Assembly: GCF_001949145.1 (NCBI RefSeq)
Contig: NW_019091440.1
Location: 785,398-837,975 of the forward strand
DNA from: Acanthaster planci
Lineage: Eukaryota > Echinodermata > Asteroidea > Valvatida > Acanthasteridae
DNA: 52,578 nt
Direction of reading: 5' to 3'
Part shown: positions 1 through 12,500 of the stretch, one piece after another
Layout: every line of letters begins with the position of its first letter
Numbering within the stretch: the first letter of the stretch is position 1
Program-made: the position numbers and the translations under genes
The notes under the pieces: generated by a model
Database searches by the model: none
Seen by the model: the letters and a program-made list of their open reading frames with translations, nothing else
Told to the model about the DNA's origin: nothing

Positions 1-902
1 ATGCTGTCATCCCACTACACTCAGTCTTGTTACCACAGTGTCTGCATTGTAGCATACCGAAGAAAGCAGGTATACATCGATCTCCCTAATATTACCAACT
101 GGATAAGGACGTCATCATTTAAATGCTGTCCCGCGCATGCGTTTTTCAGAAGGGTGTACGATGCGTGTCCACCAAGTACGCTGCGTACACTTTTAAACGG
201 GAAATCTTGCACGTTGTGGTTTATTGTCGTCGCAATGTTTTTTGGAAGAAGGGAAATCTACAGATCAAAATTTGTAAGAATTGTCAAAGATTTTAATTAA
301 AGTGTGCGTGGCATGGGACTGCCCGGATAGGGAACTAAAGAGAATGGGCAAAAACGACATTTTCGTGTTATTTCGCTACGCTCATACGCACGAGAAGCAG
401 TTAAGTATTAAGGACCTCCATGAACTTCCACGTGTATTTATTTAGCATGGGGAGGTGGTGTGTCACCAACACCGAGCTTATCAAATCATGATACACTGGA
501 TTTTTTTAACGCTCTTTTCTACTCAACATCCAACATCTGACCCTCATAATCATCTGATCCACACTTCGCTACACATGCGATTTTAGCCTGAATCTATCAT
601 TAATCAGATCATCTGATCCAAACATACCTACACCAACGACGCGACACAATTAAACGATGACCGACTTGGAATAGGCACGAATGATGTTGGGTGGAAAAAT
701 TATACATCAAGTTTAAATTAAGCCGTCCGGCGTCAGTAAAGGTAGATATATGACCCGTAAATATAAGCACTTATCATAAGGACGGGTCATCAGATGCATA
801 CAATATCAATACGAAACCTCGCCTGACTTTCATATGTATTATTATTCTTATTGTTATTACTTATTTATTTATTCATACTTAAGAGAGACGTAACAAGCAT
901 TT
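1..902. other. No gene recognised
   Basis: Open frames here are short, low in recognisable motifs and overlap on both strands. I see no splice-bounded conserved coding segment, tRNA or clear repeat. The sequence is AT-rich intergenic DNA next to a decayed retroelement. Confidence 0.5.
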
Positions 903-1256
903 CTAAGATGTAATAGCGAAGCCTCCGGACCTGCAAACAGATCGACAATTGCTTTGACTTGCGTGGGCGAAATTGGGTGTTTTTGTACGTGGTGGATGAT
1001 GGAGGTCGCGTCTTCCGCTAACGATGATATGTTGTAGAATGGGAGAATCAGGAGTGTTGCTTTTAGAACTGATTAGGGAATGGAACCACTGCAATGCGGC
1101 AGCGTTGGAAATCAAAACACTATCGGAATTCAATTGTGATTTTATTTGGGATAGATAGGATGCCAAGACTTGTTCAGAAATTGGCAGAGACGGGGCGATA
1201 CACTGTGAATCTAACCAGGACAGAAATTGACGACCTTTGTAGAGATAAGACGACAC
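903..1256 (-). pseudogene. Tyrosine recombinase N-terminal domain fragment of DIRS-like element
   Basis: A 117-residue open frame shows the helical core-binding pattern of retroelement tyrosine recombinases: YLYKGRQFLSWL near the start, a V-x-x-YL helix (VLASYLSQ) and an aromatic-His pair (QWFHSLI) before a Ser/Pro stretch. The catalytic R-H-R-Y half is not present, so this is a fragment. The assignment rests on pattern and on the RNase H and RT fragments upstream in the same orientation. Confidence 0.55.
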
Positions 1257-1849
1257 CGTACCTCAGATTTAGCAAAAATCGTGTCCAGCAGGATAGAATC
1301 CTTCTGTGCTTGAAACTGACATGGAAAATCACGCCAGAAGGAATGGTTGCGAACGATCTGTATGCACACGAAAGGGTAGAAAAATATTGATAGGTGTGGA
1401 AGTCTTAAACAAAAAAATACAAACGTGGTAAAGTCGTTAGACCATCTCGAAATCTAAATATGCTGCTGCTACGAAACCATCGAAATTACTTGACCCAAGA
1501 AGACTACTGTTACTTCTGCCGTGTTTAAGCGCATGGTAACCCACTTCAGTAAAGAAGTCCTAAATAATCCAGGCGCGGAAATGCGACCACAGCAACGGCC
1601 AAAAAAGTTGGTAAGGCCACCACGGAATACAAGAACACCTTTGGATCGGCAACGATACATGTGCTTGAGGGTCAATGGAATAAAGACTACAGGGGGACCA
1701 ATAATGCATTTTCGCCATGCCAGTTGTAGGCTTTAGCGAAAGCGTCTACGCCTGACGAATGTGGGCTCCAAAAACGAGAATAAAATTGGGGCAATTTAGA
1801 GTTAAAGAAGGTAGAGAAGCAGTCGATCGTAAACGGAACCCAGCAAGAC

Positions 1850-2329
1850 TTAATTCAACGAGAAGAATTCGTCTAAAAGAGCCCAGTCATCTGTGTCAAT
1901 AATCCTGCTAACAAAATGGGCCTGATCATTTATGGTCCTGGGAATCCACTCGACATTAAGGCAAATCGAATTACCGAGACAAATACCGAAAATGTCCAGA
2001 GCCAAGTTGTGATGGTGTGGCTTCATGCTGCCAGATTCGATAATCGTGGCTGCACATTGACTGTCGGTGAGTAATTTTAACTCAGAAGCACGTATAAAGG
2101 GAAGAAAGGAGAGCAAGGCAATACGGATAGCCTCAAGCTCACGCCAAGTTGAACTCTGTTTTGATTCTGCCGGAGACCACAGCTTGTGGGCAGTGTGGAC
2201 ATCATTGCAGATTATGGCGCCCGCGCCAGTTGAACTAGCATCCAAAAAAATTATCCTATTATCAACATGATGGGCAAAAGCAAAACGAACATTCAAATGT
2301 TGAACGTTATCTTTCCAAAACTTAAGCAA
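1850..2329 (-). pseudogene. RNase H domain of DIRS-like element
   Basis: This 159-residue frame has the retroelement RNase H signature: a DAS motif followed by GAGAI near residues 30-40, SSTWRELEAI near 80, a TDSQ motif near 108, a GS stretch, and a WIPR...SRI end where the usual N-x-AD-x-x-SR appears as NDQAHFVSR. The aspartate of the final AD is replaced by histidine, so a metal-binding residue may be lost. It ends in DDWALLDEFF, as in DIRS RNase H domains. It belongs to the reverse transcriptase just upstream. Confidence 0.75.
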
Positions 2330-2339
2330 GCATTTGAAG

Positions 2340-3040
2340 GTACCAATGGGTCTCTTTCATTGGAGGAGGCAGCGATTATCATCTGACAATAACGACTCAT
2401 CAACCTTGTAATATTGCCGACCACGGGCGACAAGGAAATGATTTGGCCTTCGAATGAATGCAAGTCCCTAACAGTTAGAGACGCGAATTGTTTGAGCAGG
2501 GACTGTATAGTATAGATGCCTTAATTTTATCAATCCTACGAGCAAGTACCCGCAGAGAACCCCTAGTGGTATCCCATCTCATACCCAGCCAGTCGATGGA
2601 AGATGCAGGATTCCAAATGCTCTTGGATATGTTGTATACAAAACCTGCCTCTAAGAGATCAGAGCTTACGTGATTAGCGATGCCTAAAGCTGTCTGAAAA
2701 TGGTCAGAAGAGCGCTCGGAACGTGGAACGACAATAAAACCATCATCCGGATAGAGAGCTATCGGAATATCACAGTACCGCCAATGAGAAACTAACTGTT
2801 TAAGAGCTTTAGTAGATATGTAAGGGGAAGTTGTTAGGCCAAAAGGTAAGACAGTGAATTCAAAATATCTGTCTACCCCGTGAAAGCTCGGGAAAAATCT
2901 AAATATCGCTTATAGACGGAAGCAATGTCGAAATGGTGGTAGCCCGACTTTAAATCAAAAGATACCATGAGAGCATTAGACGAAAGGTATTGAATACCGA
3001 ACTTTCAGTCATTTAATTTAAAGTTGAATGATTCTGTGAA
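2340..3040 (-). pseudogene. Reverse transcriptase fragment of DIRS-like element, frameshifted
   Basis: Minus-strand translation, using more than one frame, shows the RT landmarks FDLKSGYHH, FEFTVLPFGL and a catalytic-loop remnant reading YPDD instead of YLDD. A one-base frameshift separates the first landmark from the second, near position 2885. The fingers and any gag upstream of 3040 are not seen. The proline next to the catalytic aspartates and the frameshift both mark an inactive copy. Confidence 0.65.
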
Positions 3041-3095
3041 TCAAATTGTATGAGTGGGGCGTTGCAGTGGCGCGCCAATTATGCAAATCAAGGCT

Positions 3096-3543
3096 GAGTT
3101 CGGGCGGCTTGTTCTCGTATATTCACGAACAGCTCGATTTGCTGTTCGTGGGTCGGCCGCTCGAACACCGGGAACAAACAACCGGTTATTGATGGTAGTT
3201 AGTGGCAAGCAACATGGCGGCGGCCATGTACGTTATTTGACAGTTAATGTTTGGATGGGCCGAATTCTTTTCTATTTAAACAGGAACATTCATTGCTGTG
3301 TTATGGAAAGTATTAATGTTAATTTGGCAACACTTCCCATTGCCTGCGGCTTTGGAAGCCATCTCTCTACTTTTTGCAGCTGTCCAAAAATCAAATCTCA
3401 CGAGTTTTTTCTGTGTGTTCCTGTAAAACCCTGAGGAGGAGGTGGTGTGTGATCCTGTTCGGAGAACAGTGTTCTTGAGTCGTGTTCTCGCCGTTCGACA
3501 GCGAGAACAAGACACCTGTGTCAAGAACTGGCCGCCCGAACTC
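3096..3543. repeat. Inverted-repeat element, MITE-like, with internal hairpins
   Basis: GAGTTCGGGCGGC at 3096-3108 is exactly inverted at 3531-3543, and similarity extends a few bases to both sides. Inside each end lies a hairpin: a 10-bp stem at 3124-3133/3141-3150 and a 9-bp stem at 3483-3491/3501-3509. A perfect small palindrome lies at 3463-3475. No transposase is encoded. A non-autonomous DNA transposon or foldback element fits. A target duplication was not identified. Confidence 0.5.
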
Positions 3544-4092
3544 GACCCAAGTGAATATGCCTATGGCGGGCCAACAAACAAAACTGTATATCATTACATT
3601 GTATCTGCCCAAAGAGGGATACAGTTGGGCCCCTTTAATGGGAATTGCACTTCCCAGATTCATGAATGATTATGAAATGGGTCATCTTTATCAAACCAAC
3701 ACATCTTTTGACCGTAGCTTCTCCGATTTTGATAAAAATTGCTTTATTTTTAAAATTGGGTCAAATGTCAACTTGGTGTGTCAATAGTCATGATAACCCT
3801 CGCTTCATGAAGCTTAATTTTGGCAACACAATTTATTAAAACATGCATTTGTCATTATTTTGATACCATATTAGCGTGTATCTAGTGAAAACTCTCAGGA
3901 TTGTAATGTATTTTTTATACTCAGAGGATGATGTTTTATGCTACAATTGCCATTTTTTTCTTGGCATGTGTTAATTGCTCAGCGGTATCTAGAATCACAT
4001 CAGGTTTTATCAAAATTGGATGAGTTGCGGTCGACAGATGTTGTGGTCTGCAATGGAATGACCCAAATACATCCGTCATAGTGGCGTCACTA
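3544..4092. other. No gene recognised
   Basis: AT-rich sequence between two repeat elements. No coding, RNA or tandem-repeat signal was recognised. Confidence 0.4.
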
Positions 4093-4400
4093 TAGCAACG
4101 AATAGGGGTGCTTCATTCGGCTTGAGGTGGATAGTTAAGCCCAGGTGGACTTCCTGTCTGCACAATGGTGCGGTGGTAATGCAATGAAGATTGGCGTCCA
4201 ACCTGTGCTTAAGTATCTGCCTTGAGCCGAAGCACCCCCTCATCGGTTGAAAAGAGCCATATTGGTCGAAAGTGTTCATTTTGCTGGTAGCGATGCGACC
4301 CTTACGCACGCATGTCACAGTTGTTCGTGAACCAGCGAGGTGCAATTTCGACCAAAGGCGCCACCGTTGCTAGGAAAAGTGCGCCCTCTCTTGGTCCAGC
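4093..4400 (-). repeat. Dispersed repeat family 1, copy A
   Basis: The reverse complement of this segment aligns by eye over more than 200 bp with plus-strand 45460-45680. Anchors are GAGGGCGC near the outer end, CTAGCAACG, and ATGGCTCTTTTCAACC (minus strand of 4245-4260). Copy A also holds an imperfect internal inverted repeat, 4105-4150 against 4196-4238. Open frames inside it are not conserved as protein in the other copy, so I treat them as shadows. Confidence 0.6.
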
Positions 4401-5939
4401 TCGGGGCTCCTAGGCTCTACTTTTTTACACTTCGTATAGAGTAACAGAGTCGAGTCAACCTGAGATTGGATAATTGCATGAAAAATACATGACATATGAA
4501 AAACTTTGGAACGACTATCCGCGCCAGACGGAAGATCAACTGTTGCAGCCGATCGGAACGACATTGAAACGCCTGGATGATTTTTTTCTGAGGTCAACAC
4601 AATGCAGCTTTTTGTCAACATATGGCATGTTTTAATACGTCTGGCCTTTAAAATATTACGATCAACTGGCAGCGTTGGTGTTCCTGGTGCCATTTGGTAA
4701 TCAGTAAAGAACCTGCAAATAATATGAATTATGCATTGGTACGAGACTTTGAAGTCTGTCACGAATCACACAGACAGAAAAATGAAACATAAGCCCTGTT
4801 GACCTAAGTATCTTTCACTCCGTCCTGCGAAATAAGAACTTCAAAAGATTCCATTAAAACGTCCAAATATTGAATGTGCGCGCGCATTATTCGCGCTGTG
4901 GGATCACCTGCCCAATAAACGCTGGTAGTCGTCCCCCTTCATACTGCTGGAAGGGAGGCCTATATCTTCATCCTTGACTCCTGTTCTCCGTGCAAAACAG
5001 GCAAATTTCTTTGGGGTGCATGTTTGCAAAATAGTCCCATTATTACATGTTTTGTTCAGTCACTATGGCCTCAGTTCGGCTTTTCCCCTATTCATGTTTT
5101 ATTTATTGCACAATAGACTTTTACATAATGGCCTTGGCTTTGCTTACTGTTTTTCGAGTTTGTTTTATGTCCATATGTCTCTTTTTTAATGTATGTACAT
5201 TATGTGCTTTTTCATCATTCTGGCAACGGTTTGGGTTGCCGATTACATCTCCATGTATTTTCTGACACCGTTTGTTGTTAATTTGACCTTGGTTTTGCTT
5301 TTCGCCTGTACTTTTCGCAATGTCCCTGCTTGCTTACAAACTTTGTTACAACGAACGAGGCAGGAAGCGGTGCGTCAAACTGCACGCTACTTCAAATACA
5401 AATGCATGTTTGAAACCTCAAACTATTTGGATCAACTCACGGTGCTTTTTATTCTATTTGGTTCGGTGCGACTAACGCCAAATCCGAGGCCCTCCTCCCA
5501 AAAGGTTGTTTCCATATTAAAAGGAAGTGCTGGATGCAGGCCTACAAGTTAAATGTCCAAATAAGAATCAGCCACAAGCTGGAAGAAAGTTACAAAGTTC
5601 CAGAACAACAAATACAGCAATTCGATTGTATACCCTAGAGGGCCCAGGTTTTTGTAGCCATTTTGATATTTTATTTGATATTACTTGATTTAAGTGGTTT
5701 CAGAAATTTGAGCTACTGAAGTAAAGGTTTAGGGTTGGTTTTCAGTAACGTGTGTGGCCCGTTTTGGTTTGTGCGCTCTCGAATTTATTTGCTTGTCACG
5801 CAAATTTTCGAAAGAAGCTTTCGTGTTCGCTTAATGCATGGCATAATATAACATGTTTATAATACTTTAATTGTGGGATTTGCCCTGAAACCGACGCATA
5901 TTAATTAACACTGTATACTAAGCGCTGTCCAAGGGCTTG
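4401..5939. other. No gene recognised
   Basis: Several overlapping hydrophobic open frames occur at about 4970-5550, but they lack recognisable domains and overlap each other in three frames. No tandem repeat or RNA gene was seen. Confidence 0.4.
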
Positions 5940-6060
5940 TGATAAAAACTCACTGCTTACTAATGCAGACGTCTTAACTACTGGACCACCGAGCTTGCTG
6001 GGGTCGAGTACTGCACTAATAAGCAGGAGGTCGTGGGTTCGAGTCCAACCCGAGTAAGCT
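5940..6060. repeat. tRNA-derived SINE-like sequence
   Basis: The minus strand carries an A-box-like stretch (GGTGGTCCAGTAGTTAAGAC) followed by GTCTGCATTAG, and the plus strand carries a B-box-like GGGTTCGAGTCC at about 6034-6045. The segment ATGCAGA.GTC..AAC....GA.CACCGAGCTTGCT recurs at 20468-20505. A functional tRNA is unlikely because the two boxes lie on opposite strands and no cloverleaf can be drawn. Confidence 0.45.
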
Positions 6061-9000
6061 TCCAATATTTGATCACGAGCTCTTGCACAACACTGAGTAT
6101 TCAGTGTTAATTGATATGCGTGGGTGTAAGGGCAAATCCTGCACATGAAATAAACCTCTCCCCAACGCAAAGTACATGTTGAAGGGCAAGCCATTTGCTG
6201 TGAACAGAGTGCAACAGATTTTGCAGCGTGTGCGTGCGAATTGTAACACACAGTCTGTTATAAATACCTACCTTTGCCAACTGCAAAAGCTCAATTTCAA
6301 CTGCAGCTTTCTCTCGTGGTTTTATTCTTTTCACATTTTTGTTAAATTTTTTCAAGCTTCCCACTCTGTGTGAAAAGCTTCTTTTAATCACGTTATGGAA
6401 TAGCATCCTCGCACTGTAATTCTTCATGAAGTATAATTTTTCACTTTGAATAAAATCTTTCGTTTCACTTTCAAACGCTGTACGCCGTTTGTCCCCCCCC
6501 CAAAAAGAAATAATACAATTCGGCAAAACTTTGTGTAACATAACAGGGATAATCTGTAATGAACGGTTTGGACGGATGTTGGATTTTTAAAGCATTATTT
6601 AGTTCTTTTTGGTTGCTGGCTCCATTCTCTGTAAATTAATATACCAGTAAACATGTAAAAGGCGTTTTTTTAAATAATGGATAGTTAAACAACTAAGTGC
6701 AAGAGATATAATTACAAATTCTAAAATCATTTCACTTCTTCTGTCAAAGGGTTCTGGATGCGGTCAAATCTCAAAGGTCAACTGAGGGGACGTTCACCGC
6801 TTCGCTAAACAACTCTCACCGTGCTGCAGTACGTATACCGTGGCCTCAACAGAACACCATACTATCCAAAACGGTTGCGGCGCCCTCAAGTATTCAGTAC
6901 ACTCTAAAAAAAACTCCCGTGTCAGATTGACCCAGAGTGGGCCCCATTCGGCGTGAACCTTTTCTGGGTCAAAATAAGACCCCTTTCGGATCATATTTGA
7001 CCCTTTCTGGGTCATATTTGTAATTTTATGACGATAAACACAGTTATTGCTAATTCCGGTATTATTCTTCAACATTATTTTCAATCTTGTTTGCCACGGT
7101 CACTGCTTGCATTCTCAAACCAAAGTTTGGTATCGTAACTGGTAGAAATAGTCTTTAGTCAAGGCATTATAATTATATAATTATACACGAACTTGAAAAG
7201 ACCAGTGCGAGTGACCTCGCTTTGCGGGTAGTCTTTGCCGTGCTAGCAGCCGAGGTACACGTGGGTCTTGTGTCAAGTAGCCACGGGCGCCTTGAGTAAA
7301 GGCTAGCAGTTGCGTGGTGGCGACCATCCTGTTGCTGGGAAATATTTTTGACTACTTTTATATCCCAAGCTGGCTGAAGTTCACTGTCATATCGATGGAG
7401 GAGCACGTGTAGAGACCCCATTGATGGAGGACTCCGCCAAGCCGCAGACATTTGCATAGGAATTCTTTCCAGATGCACTCGCCAATAAATGCAGCACAGC
7501 CTACTGTGACGTCACACTCTCTCATTGTCCTCACTGATCGGATGTGGTGGTTGTTGGTTGTTTCAACCTCCAGCGGGTATGTACAGTGTGCTGATATTGT
7601 CACATCGCCGTGGTGGTCCATTTGGCAGTAGTAGACAGCTAAGGGTAAGTCACAGAGACGTGGCCTATGAGTGCGTAGCATTCCAGGTGGGGCTTCTCTT
7701 TTTTCCCCCTTTAGTTTTATATTGCTTTCAGCATAAGTCTGCCAAAATGTAACCTTCCATTTTCTGGGCAAAGCAGCTCTCGGGGGATTTTTGTTGTGTA
7801 TAATTAGTGACAATATCAGGGTACACGAAAATTACGATGGCCTTTCTGAACCACCGTAGGTTGGATAAATATTCAGAGCATTCTACCCCAAGACTGTTGA
7901 CAAAAATCAGAACAAATATCACATATGAATTACACATTGAGAAATGCACCGAAACACGTATTCGGGCAATGTAGTACTGTTCAATCCTTTTTATTTTGAT
8001 CAACTTGATTTAATATGTTTCTCATTAATGTATCTCATGATTCATTTAATGTGCGAACCATCTTTCTCAATATTTCAGATATACTGATCTGTAAAAAGTA
8101 GTACACAAAACTATAAGTAAGTTCGAGCACTGTTGAAGAGTTGAAATGAAGACAGCTACACGGGTAGGTAGGAAGTTCTTTGACGGTAGACATACCGAAA
8201 GATGTCGAATTTCAGTTGTCAGTATTCAGCAGATCAGTCTGTGCACAAACGACTTAGGGCACTGTGCCAATAAGATCTATAAATTCAAGCCACACATGCT
8301 GACGAGCCGTGTTATAGCCAGGCCCATCAATGGTGTGGGCGACATGACAAAGTCAACGGCTAGGACACAATATAACACCAACAAATGGCTGGGTACTTTT
8401 CTAGTTTGAGGAACTGTACAGCTCTCCAGAGGTAAGTCCAACTTAAATCTTCAAAGCAAACATTCTCACTTTAACTATGTTGACCACCAAGACTATGATT
8501 TGTATTCATACTCAAATTACCCCGAAATATCACACACAATACTCAGAGGCACTAAATTAAAATGAAATTGTGTGACTTGAATTTATCAAAGCCAGACAGG
8601 AGAGGCTCGATCAGAACTACGTACTAAGATAAAGACTACCAAACTTATGTTTATAAAAGGCTAGTCCACTATCCTCGAGAAAAAAATAAATTGTCCGTGG
8701 AAAAATAAATGTTTGGCGATAGTTTGAAAATTTAATGTTTTAAAACTCAAGAATCATAGCAACTCTTGTCATTCAATGTCTGTGATTGGAGAAGTCAAGT
8801 CCACTTTCAAGAGTGCCCTTACCAAGGTTGGTAGCTTCACTGGTTACCAACAGCAACACGTTGCCATGTATAGGGGACCAGGACATTTTGGGGAATTTCA
8901 AATTTATCCATCTTCTCTGATAACAAAACTGTTCCATGGGGCTATAAATTTTGAACTAATGTCAAAAAAGTGCTGTCATATTTTGATTGAGATCACAAAG

Positions 9001-9402
9001 ATCAATGCTCCAACAATATGTGATATTTTCTTGATCCCAAAATCCACAGCCGGGTTGGTAACAAAGTAGGATCAATGTCTGACAGATCTGTGTGTACATT
9101 GGCATCAGCATGCAGAGGTAAAGTACGTTATTCATAAACTTCTTGCTGACCAATACATGTAGTCCTATGGCCTTTGCCAAACCTTAGATTAGTTTTAAAC
9201 TTTACTGTCTGGTTAAAATGTAAAAACGTTTCTGATGTTTTAATGACCTTCATGGAGATAGGATCCCCGAAGTCAGAAGGCATGAAAAACGACAGAATCC
9301 AAGAAGACAATTTAGGCAAAGGCGAGAGTTGGAAAATGCTCTTTGGATGAACTTGTCTGAGACCATAAAATGCAAGGTCATAGCGGCCAGACCATTTACC
9401 GC
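6061..9402. other. No gene recognised; short degenerate repeats
   Basis: No conserved coding exon was recognised on either strand. At 6905-7030 there are degenerate short repeats of TCTGGGTCA/TTTGACCC. A perfect CRE palindrome TGACGTCA lies at 7507-7514. An ATTAAA on the minus strand (9243-9238) lies about 160 bases past the XRCC4 stop and could serve as its polyadenylation signal. Confidence 0.4.
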
Positions 9403-9517
9403 CTACAACTGGTCAAACAGCATGTCCACATCTGGGTCGGATTTGGCTGATCGGCTTGATGTTGTTCTTGTCACGCGGCCCTCTCCGGTGGTGCCCGGGG
9501 TGGAGGGTGTAGCACTC
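9403..9517 (-). CDS. XRCC4: XRCC4 coding exon 9 (last)
   Basis: Residues 261-298 and the TAG stop at 9405-9403. A Ser/Thr/Gly-rich tail ends in DPDVDMLFDQL, like the conserved terminal DLFDEI motif of XRCC4 proteins. Acceptor TTTTGTAG. Confidence 0.85.
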
Positions 9518-12500
9518 CTACAAAATGGCAAGAACAAAAAGGCCACCAAAATCATTGAGAATTTGTCATGGGACAGCTTTGTACTTCGAAAGGCAGGGTC
9601 TGTTGAGAATGAAGAGCCTGACTTCACACTGGTTGGAACATGTTCAGTCCTTGTCAGCATGCATACATGGTGTCACTGGTAGGCTGATGTTTCATGCAAG
9701 TATAGACAGAGTTGTGGCCTTGAGTCACTTGGACTCAAGTCGGTAGTCGCTATTTTTGTGAACGCGACTCTAACTTGCAACTACCAGTTTTAAATTTGTG
9801 ACTTGACTTGGACTGGCCAAAAAGTGACTTCTGACTTGACTTGTACTTGGACAAAAAGACTCACGACTTGCTTGTGTCTGGACCAAATTGACTTGTGACT
9901 TGACTTGACCCATGATCAAATAACTTGTGTCTTGACTTGACCCGTGATCAAATGACTTTATATGACTTGACTTGACCCGTGATCAAATGACTTGTGACTT
10001 GACTCGGCCATGCAAAAATTGACTTGATACCTCCTCTGCCTGTAGATGTTTTTTGGTATTAACGATGTACTTCATTTGTGAGCACGCATTGAGGTACCTA
10101 AATGGTTCCTTCAAAGAAAAGTAGGCAAGACTAGGTGATTAAAACAAGGAGAGAGAGGCAATGGGCAGGCTTTTGAATGCCATCCCCACCAAATGCCAAG
10201 AGCCCATACGAAGATGTTGCAAGTTGTGCCCATTTAAATGAATACGTCATATGCACTGGACGCTGCAGAGGCAACCAAGATACTGTTGTTTCTTGCAATA
10301 GACCATATTGGGTCATGAAGATTTTTCTGTAACTTACATCTTACCACCTCTCAGCTTACTTTTTCCTTGCAAAGAACTCTGGAGAACGAACTGCGGATAT
10401 AACTTAGCTGCAGAGATTTGCTAAGCACGGGTTGGCGGGTAAATATAAACCCCTAGCTCTGGACACAGCAATATTTACTACTATGCCATCGGATTCACGA
10501 CAAAGGCAAACCTCTAAAATGCACCTACAGTTGTGTAGAGAATTGAATGAGGCAAAACGGCTGCGTGCGTACCTGTCTGACTTGGCCGAGGAAACTTTAG
10601 GAATGGAAGGTTTTGAGGGCGTTTGTTTGTTTGTGGCTTCTCTTCTCCTCCTCCTTCACAAGAAGAAAAGTGAAGAAAATTTGTTACATTGCAAATGGTT
10701 AAAATACCTCAGCGAAATCATACTATAAGGGATAACTACAAGTATTTATTTTGTGCTAGTTATTCTTAACAGTATAAATGTGATAAATATTAACTATATT
10801 AATAATGTTAACACTCATCAGATTAATATTATGAATATGTATACTGATAATGATGTTATAAATATTCAATTCCTCCAAGGTGCCCTCTTTGGAATCCTGG
10901 GTACAGTTCGAACTGCTGTGATTTACATATCTCAACCCACCAATCCCAGTCAGTGTCATCATCTCAACCATCCTTTCACAGTTGAAGTCAATTACCTTTT
11001 GCCTACGGGAGCTACCTCACTGGTTGGTTCCTCCCCGAGGATCAAACTGGTGTCTGGATCAACTCGCTTGGATGGTGCAGTTCTCTTCTGGGGCTTCTTG
11101 GCTGCCTGAGACAGTAAACATCGATTGAAAACATGAATAGCGATTCAACACCAGAGCTGTACTTGAGTCCATCACAAGTCCTCTCATGAGTCCATCACAA
11201 GTCCTCTCTTGAGTGTATCACAAGTATTAGGAGCAGGCAAAGACATAGGAATGTTTTCGTCACAGTATCTTTGAACAGCTTGTGACTTGGCTTATGATGT
11301 GATGACTCATGATGGACTTGAAGGGATGTGTGAGGACTTGTAATGGACCAGTGAGGACCTGTGACGGACTTGTGAGGACCTGTGACGGACTTGCGAGGGC
11401 CTGTGATGACTTTTGATGGACTTGTAATGGACCAGAGCGGATTTGTGATTGACTTGTGACAAAATTATAAAGACTTCCAACAACTTCAAAAGATTTGTGG
11501 TAGAATTTAAAGGACTTTTGATGGACTTGTGATGGACTTGAATCCAGCCTGTTCATAGAAAGATTCAAGTTGTGAGCCTATCCCTCAATGCAACTGACCT
11601 TTGACTCCTCATCCGTGCTGACCTCTTCGCCTTCTGATTCCTCGGCCGGATGTTCTTGATCACTTTCCTCCCCTGATGAATGGAGGTCTTGCGAGGACCG
11701 CTTGGCGGTATTATTTGTGGCTAATGAGCTGGCTGAAGAGTATTGGAAAGACCTTTATTTTCAAGCAGGACTCAAATTGGCAAGAGAACCAACGTTCAAG
11801 ACATTCATTAAACGAATATAGACAAGTATTTTCTATCCATATTCAGCATTGGATTTGCCGAAATTGTGATATCCTATGAACATTACTTCCAATGCATTAA
11901 TGAGCTTCTTGGCCACGCCCGGCTCATAGAGGGAGTTCCAGCACGGCAGACCCTGCTAGCCGCCAGCAGGCCTCCACCACACGACTGGGGCCATCCTCGT
12001 GGACACCCCTGATTTACCTAGGTGCAGCAGGTGGACCAGGTTCGACCACTGCCCCACTTAATGGGCCTGGCTCCAAACAGACATGCCTATAGAGAGTTGA
12101 TTGCCACGATCACTTAACTGGCCATACGATGCCAAGCAGTAATGAACTTGGTAAATTACATGTGTGATGTCATACACTAGGGGAGAGATTAGGGATGGAA
12201 AGAAACTGACGACTTGGACAACAGAGGGGGCTGTGACTAATAGTGACAATAAAATACTGTGATTTTTTAAAGCCCTTTAACAGCTAATGAACTGTGAGTT
12301 CTCTCCAAAATGGCTTTCATCAAGTGAATTTTAGACTCTTTTAAGGGACACACCTTCTTGCTTCAGTCGTCGGATCTTCGCTTTCTTGTCGTTCAACACA
12401 ACTTGGAACTGTCACAAACAAGCAATCGATTGACCAGCTTGTGAATATGATTGTGGACAGGGTTTTCAAACAGACATCTCGAAAACATCACAGAGGTAAA

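Larger units (their letters stand above)
903..3040 (-). mobile_element. Decayed DIRS-like tyrosine-recombinase retrotransposon
   Basis: Read on the minus strand the order is reverse transcriptase (about 3040-2340), RNase H (2329-1850), a short tryptophan/proline-rich linker stretch (about 1700-1440) and the start of a tyrosine recombinase (1256-903). This order is typical of DIRS-type retrotransposons, which integrate with a recombinase instead of a DDE integrase. The parts are in different frames, separated by stops and frameshifts, so the copy is dead. I saw neither gag nor the terminal/internal complementary repeats of a full DIRS element, so the copy is truncated at both ends. A Ngaro or PAT-like relative remains possible. 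Confidence 0.72.

Noticed and set aside
1-300. 99-codon open frame at the window start
   Set aside because: No domain, no splice or promoter context, and a competing frame on the other strand.
5047-5552. Hydrophobic open frames that could be a membrane protein
   Set aside because: Three overlapping frames are all Phe/Leu-rich because the DNA is T-rich; no motif or splice support.
5990-6060. Functional tRNA gene
   Set aside because: A and B boxes lie on different strands and no cloverleaf forms; it fits a SINE remnant.
10756-10971. Minus-strand frame with EGTLEELNIYN, considered as an extra XRCC4 exon
   Set aside because: Exons 8 and 9 join in frame without it, and it has no good flanking splice pair.
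11014-11022. Earlier donor GAG|GTAGCT for XRCC4 exon 8
   Set aside because: Gives the wrong phase for the last exon. The donor at 10995 keeps frame and is a better site.
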